DNA of 64,000 nt from Streptomyces tanashiensis (GTDB lineage Bacteria; Actinomycetota; Actinomycetes; Streptomycetales; Streptomycetaceae). The notes under the pieces are model-generated. The model searched no databases and had not been told where the DNA came from. It saw nothing but the letters and a program-made list of their open reading frames with translations. The translations under genes and the position numbers were made by a program. Location: the NCBI RefSeq assembly GCF_014648895.1, contig NZ_BMRZ01000001.1:1148401-1212400 (forward strand), read 5' to 3'. The first letter of the stretch is position 1. Each line of letters starts with the position of its first letter. Below, piece after piece: positions 17,966 through 24,856 of this stretch.

Positions 17966-20545
17966 ATGGGGATCGGTGAGCTCGACCGGGAGGCGCACGT
18001 GCCCGAAGCAACTGGCGCCGGTGCGGCGCCCCGCACGCTCGCGGAGGCGCTCCGCGCGCGGGGCGACGAGGGGCTCTCCGCGCTGCTGCGCGCCCGGCCC
18101 GATCTGCTGAGCCCCGTACCGAACGACCTGACGCAGCTGGCGACCCGCGCCGGCACGCGGGGGTCGGTGGTGCGGGCCCTGGAGCGGCTCGACCGGTTCG
18201 CCCTCCAGACGGCCGAGGCGCTCGCCGTCGCCCCCGACCCCGCCCCGTACCCCTTGCTCCTGGCGCTGCTCACCGGCGACGAGGGCGATCCGGAGATCGA
18301 GGCGGCGCTGCCGGGCGCGGTGGCGCTGCTGCGCGAGCAGGCCCTGGTGTGGGGCGAGGACGACCGGCTGCGGCTCGTGCGGACCGCGCGGGAACTGCTC
18401 GCGCCCTCGGCGCAGCACCCTTCGCCGACCGGGCTCGGGCCGACGGTGGCCGAGGCGACCGCGGGGATGTCTCCGGGGCGGGTGCAGGAGATCATCGCGA
18501 CGGCGGGTCTCACCGCGACGCACGATCCGGTGTCGGCGGTGGCCGTCCTCACCGGGCTGTTCACCGACCGGGAGCGGATGGGCGCGCTCCTCGACGAGGC
18601 GTCCCCCGAGGCCCTCTCCGTCCTGGACCGGCTGGTGTGGGGCCCGCCGTACGGCGAGGTGACGGCGAACCCGGCGCCCCCGGTGCGCTGGCTGCGCGAC
18701 CGGGGTCTGCTGCTCCCGGTGTCGGCGCGGACGATGGTGCTGCCCCGGGAGGTGGCCCTGCACCTGCGCGGCGGGCGGGCGCACCGGTCGCCGGAGCCGG
18801 TGGCGCCGGTGCTCGCCGTGGCGCGCGACTACCGTCCCCAGGTTGTGGACAGCGCCGCCGCCGGGCAGGCGTACGCGACGCTCGCGACCGTCGAGGAGCT
18901 GCTGAAGTCCTGGGACCAGGGCGGCCCGCAGGTCCTGCGGGCCGGCGGGATGTCCGTACGGGACCTCAAGCGGACCGCGGCGACCCTGGACGTGACGGAG
19001 CAGCTCGCCGCGTTCTGGCTGGAGCTGTGCTTCGGGGCGGGGCTGCTCGCCTCGGACGGCGAGGCCGACGAGCGGTACGCGCCGACGCCCGCGTACGACG
19101 ACTGGCTCGATCTGCCGGCCGCCGAGCGCTGGGCCCGGCTCGTCGCGCCCTGGCTCATGGCGACCCGGACGTCCGGCCTGGTGGGCGGTGCGGACGCGAA
19201 GGGCCGCACGCTCGCCGCACTCGGCCCGGATCTGGACCGCGCCTCCGCGCCGGAGGTCCGCCACCGGGTCCTGGAGCTCCTCGCGACGCTCCCGCCGGGC
19301 GCCGCGGCCGACCCCGAGACGCTGTTCGCGCGGCTGCGCTGGGAGCGGCCGCTGCGGGGCGCCGCGCAGGCGGGCCCGCCGCGCCCGCCCCAGCCCGCGG
19401 CCGGAACCGACGAGACCCCCGGCCCCGAGGTCCCCGGTGACCTGCGGTCCCGGCTCGCGCGCTGGACGCTCGCGGAGGCGGAGCTGCTCGGGCTCACCGG
19501 CAGGGGCGCGCTCGCGGGTCCCGCCCGGGCGCTGCTCAACCTGCCGCTGGCGGAGGCCGCGACGCCCGCCGACCACGGGGGCCGGGTCGAGCTGTCGGTG
19601 GCCGCCGGGCGGGCGGCGACCCTGCTCGCGCCGCTGCTCCCCGAGGCCGTCGACCACGTCCTGCTCCAGGCCGACCTGACGGCCGTCGCGCCCGGGCCGC
19701 TGCGGCGGCCGCTCGCCGACGCGCTGGCGGTCCTGGCGGACGTGGAATCGAAGGGTGGCGCGACGGTCTACCGGTTCACGCCCGGTTCCGTGCGGCGTGC
19801 GCTCGACTCCGGGCGGTCCGCCTCCGACCTGCACGACTTCCTCGGCGCGCACTCCCGCACGCCCGTGCCGCAGCCGCTCGCGTACCTGATCGACGACGTG
19901 GCCAGGAAGCACGGCCACCTGCGGATCGGGGCGGCCTCCGCGTACGTGCGCTGCGACGACGACACCGTCCTCGGGGAGATCCTGGCGGACCGGCGCTCCG
20001 CCGCGCTCGGCCTGCGGCGCCTCGCGCCGACGGTGCTCGCGGCGCAGGCGGACCCGGCGTCGCTGCTCGAAGGGCTGCGGTCGATGGGGTACGCCCCGGC
20101 CGCCGAGTCCGCCGAGGGCGACGTCCTGGTCACCCGCGCCGACGCGTACCGCACCCCGGCCCGTACGGCCCCGGTGCCCGTCCCCGACGGGCCGCCCGCC
20201 CCGGACACCACGCTGCTCGGCGCGGCGGTGAAGGCGATCCGGGCGGGCGACCGGGCGGCGACGGCGGTACGGAAGGAGCCCGCGGCCGCCGTGGAGTCGG
20301 CGGGCGGTCTCCCCCGCACGTCGGCGGCCGAGACGCTGGCCACCGTCCAGGCCGCCGCCATGACCGGCTCGGCCGTCTGGATCGGCTACGTCAACGCGGA
20401 GGGGGCGGCGAGCCAGCGCGTCATCGCCCCGGTCCGCGTCGAGGGCGGTTTCGTGACGGGCTACGACCACACGGCCGACGAGGTCCGCACGTACCCCCTG
20501 CACCGCATCACGGGCGTCGCGGAGCTGGCCGACGAGCAGATCTAG
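17966..20545 (+). CDS. Helicase-associated (Helicase_C_3) protein with C-terminal WYL-like domain
   Basis: An 859-residue cytoplasmic protein. The central and C-terminal part (LPEAVDHVLLQADLTAVAPG ... VYRFTPGSVRRALDSG) fits the Helicase_C_3 domain seen in XPB-associated actinobacterial proteins. The last 60 residues (SAVWIGYVNAEGAA ... TYPLHRITGVAEL) look like a WYL ligand/nucleic-acid-binding domain. No Walker motifs are present, so it should not itself be a helicase. In the uninterrupted chromosome it lies directly upstream of xpb, which points to a partner role in DNA repair. The ATG at 17966 starts MGIGELDREA. Confidence 0.82.
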   Translation: MGIGELDREAHVPEATGAGAAPRTLAEALRARGDEGLSALLRARPDLLSPVPNDLTQLATRAGTRGSVVRALERLDRFALQTAEALAVAPDPAPYPLLLALLTGDEGDPEIEAALPGAVALLREQALVWGEDDRLRLVRTARELLAPSAQHPSPTGLGPTVAEATAGMSPGRVQEIIATAGLTATHDPVSAVAVLTGLFTDRERMGALLDEASPEALSVLDRLVWGPPYGEVTANPAPPVRWLRDRGLLLPVSARTMVLPREVALHLRGGRAHRSPEPVAPVLAVARDYRPQVVDSAAAGQAYATLATVEELLKSWDQGGPQVLRAGGMSVRDLKRTAATLDVTEQLAAFWLELCFGAGLLASDGEADERYAPTPAYDDWLDLPAAERWARLVAPWLMATRTSGLVGGADAKGRTLAALGPDLDRASAPEVRHRVLELLATLPPGAAADPETLFARLRWERPLRGAAQAGPPRPPQPAAGTDETPGPEVPGDLRSRLARWTLAEAELLGLTGRGALAGPARALLNLPLAEAATPADHGGRVELSVAAGRAATLLAPLLPEAVDHVLLQADLTAVAPGPLRRPLADALAVLADVESKGGATVYRFTPGSVRRALDSGRSASDLHDFLGAHSRTPVPQPLAYLIDDVARKHGHLRIGAASAYVRCDDDTVLGEILADRRSAALGLRRLAPTVLAAQADPASLLEGLRSMGYAPAAESAEGDVLVTRADAYRTPARTAPVPVPDGPPAPDTTLLGAAVKAIRAGDRAATAVRKEPAAAVESAGGLPRTSAAETLATVQAAAMTGSAVWIGYVNAEGAASQRVIAPVRVEGGFVTGYDHTADEVRTYPLHRITGVAELADEQI

Positions 20546-20632
20546 CGCTGCGGGCCCGGTCCGGTCCGGCCCCGCATCAGGCAGACTGGAGGATTGGCCG
20601 TCGTCGGAGCGGCCCGGGAAGGACCGATCGCA

Positions 20633-20682
20633 CGTGAATGGGCCACTCATCGTCCATGCGATCAAGCTGGATGCACATACCT
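20633..20682 (+). other. Left attachment site (attL)
   Basis: The xpb half up to the shared core is followed by the element arm 20659-20682. That arm is an imperfect inverted repeat (20 of 24 positions) of the arm at 24807-24830 at the other end. The predicted crossover dinucleotide is CA at 20655-20656. Confidence 0.8.
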
Positions 20683-20684
20683 AG
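20634..20684 (+). pseudogene. Severed 5' end of xpb (native start)
   Basis: The GTG at 20634, with GGAAGGA upstream, begins MNGPLIV, the normal N-terminus of streptomycete XPB helicases, which continues QSDKTLLLEVD. Here it runs into element DNA after GTC CA and ends at a TAG after 16 codons. The rest of the gene resumes at 24827, on the other side of the inserted element. The native xpb promoter and ribosome site are therefore stranded 4.2 kb away. Confidence 0.88.
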
Positions 20685-20717
20685 CACGTTGGGCCAGGTA
20701 GCGGATAGGCCCACCTG

Positions 20718-20740
20718 GAAAAGAGCGCGCTAAGCGCGCT
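20718..20740 (-). terminator. Rho-independent terminator
   Basis: On the minus strand AGCGCGCT, a T, then AGCGCGCT is followed by CTTTTCC. It lies at the stop codon of the 65-residue gene and would end the two-gene minus-strand transcript just before attL. Confidence 0.65.
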
Positions 20741-20927
20741 TCACGCTCTCGGGCGGGACCAGCCACTCACGGCCCCCGCCCTCAGGCCAGAGGAACGCTG
20801 TAGGGCGCTTCCGGCGCTCGCTCGGCAGGCCGGCGGGGTCCTCGTAGTCCGGAATCACGTCACGCAGGATGCCGACCCGTCCCGCGCCGTCTTCCACACG
20901 TCGCCCGATGTCCGCTGCGGTGACCAT
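20730..20927 (-). CDS. Hypothetical 65-residue element protein
   Basis: A 65-residue hydrophilic protein (MVTAADIGRRVEDGAGRVGI ... REWLVPPESVKRA) with an SH3-like, beta-rich appearance. Its ATG at 20927 has a strong GGAGGGG site and overlaps the preceding stop as TGATG, so it is translationally coupled to the 64-residue gene. Similar small pairs accompany integrated elements and regulators in streptomycetes, from memory. Function unknown. Confidence 0.72.
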   Translation of the reverse strand: MVTAADIGRRVEDGAGRVGILRDVIPDYEDPAGLPSERRKRPTAFLWPEGGGREWLVPPESVKRA

Positions 20928-21121
20928 CAGTGCCCCTCCGGGTGCCGCCGCATGAAGACGTTGCAGTCGGACACCGTGGCCATGTCGCCCCCGGCACGGG
21001 CGCGGGAGCGCACGTTGGCCAGCTCGATGCATCCCGCGCACCCGTCGACAGGGTCCGGCTCCCGATCCAGGTTCAACGGCAGTTCGACAGGCGTAGCGCT
21101 GTATCGCGTGGGCTCACTCAT
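20927..21121 (-). CDS. Hypothetical 64-residue element protein with Cys pair
   Basis: A 64-residue protein with a CAGC motif and a third Cys in VSDCNVFMRRH, which suggests metal binding. The start at 21121 has no clear ribosome site, so it may be translated from a very short or leaderless mRNA. It is divergent from the XRE-like regulator across a 116-bp region with repeated ACGTCC motifs and coupled to the 65-residue gene downstream. Function unknown. Confidence 0.68.
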   Translation of the reverse strand: MSEPTRYSATPVELPLNLDREPDPVDGCAGCIELANVRSRARAGGDMATVSDCNVFMRRHPEGH

Positions 21122-21237
21122 GGCGCGATGGTCGCGCCGGTCGTCAGGACGGAGGAACCTCGTACGTTTCCCACTTTGGGACGTCCTACCACGTGTAGAA
21201 CGTCCCTAGGAACGTCCGAAATCCGAGGGGGCGCAGC
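21122..21237. promoter_or_regulatory. Divergent promoter region with ACGTCC repeats
   Basis: ACGTCC occurs at 21181, 21200 and 21212. The last two lie in direct 8-bp repeats GAACGTCC spaced 12 bp apart, with GGGACGTCC upstream. This is a candidate operator for the adjacent helix-turn-helix regulator, controlling both directions. GAGGGG precedes the ATG at 21238. Confidence 0.5.
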
Positions 21238-21978
21238 ATGTCCAACGAGCGACTTCGAACCGTCATGGAGGCAGGTGGCTGGACACATGCGGCCTTGGCT
21301 GGCGTCACAGGCGTCGGCCCCAAGTCCGTGGAACGGTGGGTCAATCTCGGGCGTACTCCGCGCCGGGCAACGGCACTGGCGGCAGCGGAAGCGCTCGGGG
21401 AAGACGTGCATGCCCTGTGGCCGGCACTCCGGCAGGCGCGTGCCGCACGTGCTGTCAGCCCCGAACTCGTCGCTCTGTACGGACAGCGGGCGGATCTTCC
21501 CGTGTCGGTCTTCGTCGATCTCCTCTCCCAGGCGCGGCAGCGGATCGACGTGCTGGTGTACGCGGCCGTCTTCCTGCACGAGGCGTACCCCCGCCTCAAT
21601 GACCTCCTGCGCGAACGGGCCGACGACGGATGCGCGGTCCGCATCGCGGTGGGTGACGCCGACGACCGCAACGTCCAGCAGCGCGGACGAGAAGAGAAGT
21701 TCGGCCACGGCATCGAGTCCCGCTGCCGACTCGCGCTCCTGCATTACCGGCCTCTCGCGGACGTACCGGGAATCGAGCTGCGCACCCATGGAACGACCCT
21801 CTACAACAGCCTGTACCGCGCCGACGACCAGATGCTGGTCAACGCACACGTGTGGGGCGTCAACGCCTACGGCGCGCCCGTGTGGCACCTCCGGCGCCAC
21901 GGCGACGGGGGCATGTTCGACACCTACGCGGGGAGCTTCGACGCCGTATGGGAAACGGCCCGCCCCGTGGAAGGCTGA
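21238..21978 (+). CDS. Helix-turn-helix regulator with PLD-like C-terminal domain (DUF5919 type)
   Basis: A 246-residue protein. Residues 1 to about 60 form an XRE-like helix-turn-helix (TGVGPKSVERWVNLGRTPRR). Residues from about 85 onward (LPVSVFVDLLSQARQRIDVL, then FLHEAYPRLNDLLRERADDG, then FDTYAGSFDAVW) resemble the degenerate phospholipase-D-like domain DUF5919. I see no HKD catalytic motif, so the domain is probably a sensor. It is followed five bases later by a Nudix gene, an arrangement I recall as recurrent in actinomycetes. Likely regulator of the Nudix gene and perhaps of the divergent pair. Confidence 0.78.
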   Translation: MSNERLRTVMEAGGWTHAALAGVTGVGPKSVERWVNLGRTPRRATALAAAEALGEDVHALWPALRQARAARAVSPELVALYGQRADLPVSVFVDLLSQARQRIDVLVYAAVFLHEAYPRLNDLLRERADDGCAVRIAVGDADDRNVQQRGREEKFGHGIESRCRLALLHYRPLADVPGIELRTHGTTLYNSLYRADDQMLVNAHVWGVNAYGAPVWHLRRHGDGGMFDTYAGSFDAVWETARPVEG

Positions 21979-21983
21979 GCACC

Positions 21984-22454
21984 GTGGCCCGAACCGAGTA
22001 CTACGACGATCCCAACGCCCCCCGGCCGAACAGCCTGGTCGTGGCAGCCTCTGCCGTCGTCACCGATGAGGACGGCCGCGTACTCCTCCAGCGGCGCCGG
22101 GACAACGACTTGTGGGCGCTGCCGGGCGGAGCCATGGACATGGACGATTCCCTCCCCGGCACGGCCGTGCGAGAGGTCCAGGAGGAGACCGGTCTGGATG
22201 TCGAGATCACGGGACTCGTCGGCACGTACACCGACCCCCGCCATGTCATCGCGTACAGCGACGGAGAGGTACGCCGGCAGTTCAACGTCTGCTTCACCGC
22301 CCGGGTCGTCGGCGGCACCCTGGCCATCTCCGACGAGAGCACGGACCTCCGCTTCGTGGCGCCCGAAGCACTCGACTCGCTTCCCATGCACCACACGCAA
22401 CGCCTGCGCATCCGGCACTTCCTGGAGCACCGCGCCGCCCCGTACCTGGGATAG
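21984..22454 (+). CDS. Nudix hydrolase
   Basis: A 156-residue Nudix protein, presumably a nucleoside-diphosphate-linked pyrophosphatase in the cytoplasm. The Nudix box runs from GGAMDMDDSLPG to AVREVQEETGL. The metal-binding REVQEE core is intact, but the first conserved Glu of the box is Asp. The GTG at 21984 (MARTEYYDD) lies five bases after the regulator's stop, so the two are co-transcribed. It is cargo of the xpb-inserted element. Confidence 0.88.
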   Translation: MARTEYYDDPNAPRPNSLVVAASAVVTDEDGRVLLQRRRDNDLWALPGGAMDMDDSLPGTAVREVQEETGLDVEITGLVGTYTDPRHVIAYSDGEVRRQFNVCFTARVVGGTLAISDESTDLRFVAPEALDSLPMHHTQRLRIRHFLEHRAAPYLG

Positions 22455-22514
22455 GGCCACCGGTCGCGGTGGCGTCACTCCCCCAGCCGGCTACATGCAC
22501 CGGCCAGCAGTTCA

Positions 22515-22718
22515 TCAGGAGTAGAAGCCCTGGCCGTAGTCCTCCCGCCTCAGAGTGAAGTCGTCCGGACGATCACGACGAAGCTCCTCGTATCGCTGCG
22601 CGAAGATGTCGATCGCTTCATGAAGCGTGCAGTCCAATGCTTCGCGGATCGCCATGAGCGCAGAGATGATCCTTTGCTCCAGGATGTCGCGGTCCAGACT
22701 CTCGGGCAGATGCTCCAC
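22515..22718 (-). CDS. Hypothetical 67-residue protein
   Basis: A 67-residue, charged, helical protein (MEHLPESLDRDILEQR ... RREDYGQGFYS). It has no transmembrane span or cofactor motif. It is convergent with the Nudix gene and lies inside the inserted element. Codon use is reasonable for the genome. Function unknown. Confidence 0.6.
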   Translation of the reverse strand: MEHLPESLDRDILEQRIISALMAIREALDCTLHEAIDIFAQRYEELRRDRPDDFTLRREDYGQGFYS

Positions 22719-23146
22719 GGTGCCGTGACCCTACCCGGCACGGATGGCCAACCCCCGGGGCAGGGGATAACTGACCACGGAAACCCACTGATCAGCCACG
22801 CGAGAGTTTCCGCTCCCACACGCGCTGGTCAAGGGTTGAAGGGGGCCACCGCCCACCCCCTCGCACGCAAACGGATGCGGCTCTGGCTTCCGACCGCCCA
22901 CTCCCACAAGCGCAGCGTGCGTGGCTCACCCTCAGCGGCGCAGGGCTGCGATGGCGCAATGACGGATCGAGCCCTTGGTCTGTTTTCTCTTATTTTTCTA
23001 TGTGCAATCAAAAAGTAGGGAGAACCGTCATTCCGTCATCACCCTGCCGCTGAGAGAGCAGCAAACCGGCGGCACCCCCTGGGAGCGCGGACGACCCGCC
23101 GCCAGGGCTTCCCCAGCAACGGGCCGCGAACAGTCGCCAGGAGAGC
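22719..23146. other. 428-bp non-coding stretch inside the element
   Basis: No gene is visible. It contains an unusually A/T-rich patch (about 22978-23018, TCTTATTTTTCTATG) unlike its surroundings. The patch is flanked by AATGACGG (22958-22965) and its complement CCGTCATT (23025-23032). This could be a control region of the element, a terminator for the integrase, or a decayed gene. Confidence 0.5.
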
Positions 23147-24787
23147 TCAGAACAGCTCAAGCGTCTGAGCCGCTGCGCGCTGTACGACCGCTTCGACGTT
23201 CTTGCAGTCGGCGTCCGCCCGGCGGATCTCGCCGTCCTCGCCGAAGTAGACCGCGAGGCGGGAAGTGTCCAGTCTCGGGCCGCCCTTGCGGGACATGCCG
23301 ACCTCGACGTACGCCCCCGCGTTCAGCAGCAGATCGCGCTTGCCCGCCGTGTCCGCGTCCTTCCAGAGCTGTGCGTGAGTCCGGCCGGTCGGAACCGCCT
23401 CCACGCCCGCAGGCTTCGCGGTGCGCTGCTTCTCGTTCAGCGAAGCCAAGCGTTCCTCCAGCTTGGCGTACTGAGCCGCGTACCTCGTGGCACCCTCCTC
23501 ACCCTTGAACAGGCCACGGTCGTACCGGTCCTTCTCCAGGTCCTCCAGCGCTTCCCTGGCCTGCCGGATCTGCGGGCGGAAGTCCTCGCCCACGTGCTCC
23601 ACCATGCGCACCACGGGGAAGGCGCCGAACTTCTCCAGGAACAGCGCCGTGACGTGCTGTTCCATGCCCTCACCGGCGATGCTCACGCCGTAGCAAGTCA
23701 GCTCCGCGCCTGCCTGCCGGGCCTTCAGCCGGCCGATGCACCGATAGCGGATGCGCCCCTTGGCGACGTACGTGTACATGCGGTTGTGGCACACCGCGCA
23801 GTAGACGATCCCCCGCAGCAGCGCCGTTCCCTCGCGTCGCCGGTCGCCCGGATTGGCTCGCCGGCTCAGCTCGTCCTGCAACGCCTGCCAGGTGTCCATG
23901 TCCAGGATCGGCGTGCGGTTGACCAGCGGCAGGCCGTCCGTCATCAGGATCGGCTTGCCGTCCTCGATCACCTGCCCCAGCAACTGGGGGTTGCCGAGAA
24001 GGCTCCGCAAGGTGGACGGATACCACCGCTTGGAGTCGCTTCGCTTGCCTGTGGTCTGCCGCGACGAGTGGCCGGGCGACGGCTTGTCGGACTCCGTGAG
24101 GTCCACTGCGATCTTGAGCAGCGAGTCCTTGTTGAGGACGCGTTCCACGATCTCGTGAATCGTCTTCGCTTCCTCGGGGTTGACCTCCAGGACCTTCCCC
24201 GCACCGTTGGGGTTCGGGGCCACCCGGTACCCGTACGGCACCCTGCCGCCCGTATAACGGCCCTCCCGTCGCAGGTGCTCATGGGCGCTGGAGACACGCA
24301 TACCGATGGTGTCGGACTCCAGCTCGGCGAAGACCGCGATCACCTTGGCCATGGCACGCCCCATGGAAGAGGTGAGGTCCAGCGGCTCACTGGCGGATGC
24401 CAGAGCCACGCCCTCCGCCTGCGTCACCTTCATGATCTCGGCGAAGTCCACCGTGGAGCGGGCCAAGCGGTCGATCTTGAAGAACACGATCACGTCGAAC
24501 TCGGCGAGACGGGCCAGGATCCGCTGAAGCCCGGGACGGTCCAGTCCGCGCGAGTAGCCCGAGACGTCGATGTCCTCTTCCACGGCTATGACCTGCCAGC
24601 CACGGGCCGCGCACAGAGCCTCACAGGCCGCGCGCTGACGCTCGGGCGAGGTAGAGTTTTCTGTTTCCCGCGAAAGGCGGACATAGATGGCCGCGCGCAT
24701 TCCCGACGCGTTGGCCGGGACGCCCTTCGGGCGACGGGCACGGGGCATGGCCCTTGCCGTGGCAGGCGCAGATGTGGTGTCTGTCAC
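23147..24787 (-). CDS. Large serine recombinase (integrase)
   Basis: A 546-residue site-specific recombinase. The resolvase-type catalytic domain begins RAAIYVRLSRETENS with the nucleophilic Ser at about residue 39. The Recombinase domain includes GGRVPYGYRVAPNPNGAG, and a zinc ribbon with YCAVCHNRMY and later cysteines lies near residue 330. A coiled-coil segment (LEDLEKDRYDRGLFKGEEGA) follows, as in directional phage integrases. The GTG at 24787 is 27 bases from the rebuilt xpb start and divergent from it. It should catalyse attP x attB integration into xpb; excision would need a directionality factor, possibly one of the small element genes. Confidence 0.93.
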   Translation of the reverse strand: MTDTTSAPATARAMPRARRPKGVPANASGMRAAIYVRLSRETENSTSPERQRAACEALCAARGWQVIAVEEDIDVSGYSRGLDRPGLQRILARLAEFDVIVFFKIDRLARSTVDFAEIMKVTQAEGVALASASEPLDLTSSMGRAMAKVIAVFAELESDTIGMRVSSAHEHLRREGRYTGGRVPYGYRVAPNPNGAGKVLEVNPEEAKTIHEIVERVLNKDSLLKIAVDLTESDKPSPGHSSRQTTGKRSDSKRWYPSTLRSLLGNPQLLGQVIEDGKPILMTDGLPLVNRTPILDMDTWQALQDELSRRANPGDRRREGTALLRGIVYCAVCHNRMYTYVAKGRIRYRCIGRLKARQAGAELTCYGVSIAGEGMEQHVTALFLEKFGAFPVVRMVEHVGEDFRPQIRQAREALEDLEKDRYDRGLFKGEEGATRYAAQYAKLEERLASLNEKQRTAKPAGVEAVPTGRTHAQLWKDADTAGKRDLLLNAGAYVEVGMSRKGGPRLDTSRLAVYFGEDGEIRRADADCKNVEAVVQRAAAQTLELF

Positions 24788-24806
24788 AACGCGATCCTAT
24801 CCCTGG

Positions 24807-24856
24807 AGGTATGTGTGTCCTGCCTGATCGTCCAGAGCGACAAGACGCTGCTCCTG
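24807..24856 (+). other. Right attachment site (attR), doubling as xpb translation start
   Basis: The element arm 24807-24830 is followed by the core and xpb DNA. The predicted crossover dinucleotide is CA at 24833-24834. The arm contains the AGG of the GGAGG ribosome site (24805-24809) and the GTG codon at 24815 now used by xpb. Confidence 0.8.

Larger units (their letters stand above)
20649..24834. mobile_element. 4.2-kb serine-integrase element inserted in the 5' end of xpb
   Basis: The element is bounded by the 8-bp direct repeat ATCGTCCA (20649-20656 and 24827-24834). It carries a large serine recombinase at its right end, two small coupled genes, an XRE-like regulator with a PLD-like domain, a Nudix hydrolase and a 67-codon gene. 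No replication, transfer or phage structural genes are present, so it is a minimal or reduced integrative element. Joining xpb across the repeat regenerates MNGPLIVQSDKTLLLEVD, which defines the empty site exactly. Confidence 0.87.

Noticed and set aside
20670..20684. CACATACCT at the left end and its complement at the right end, first taken as a chance inverted repeat
   Set aside because: Rejected as chance because, once the two ends are joined, the repeat extends to 20 of 24 positions around the core, so it is now used as attP evidence.
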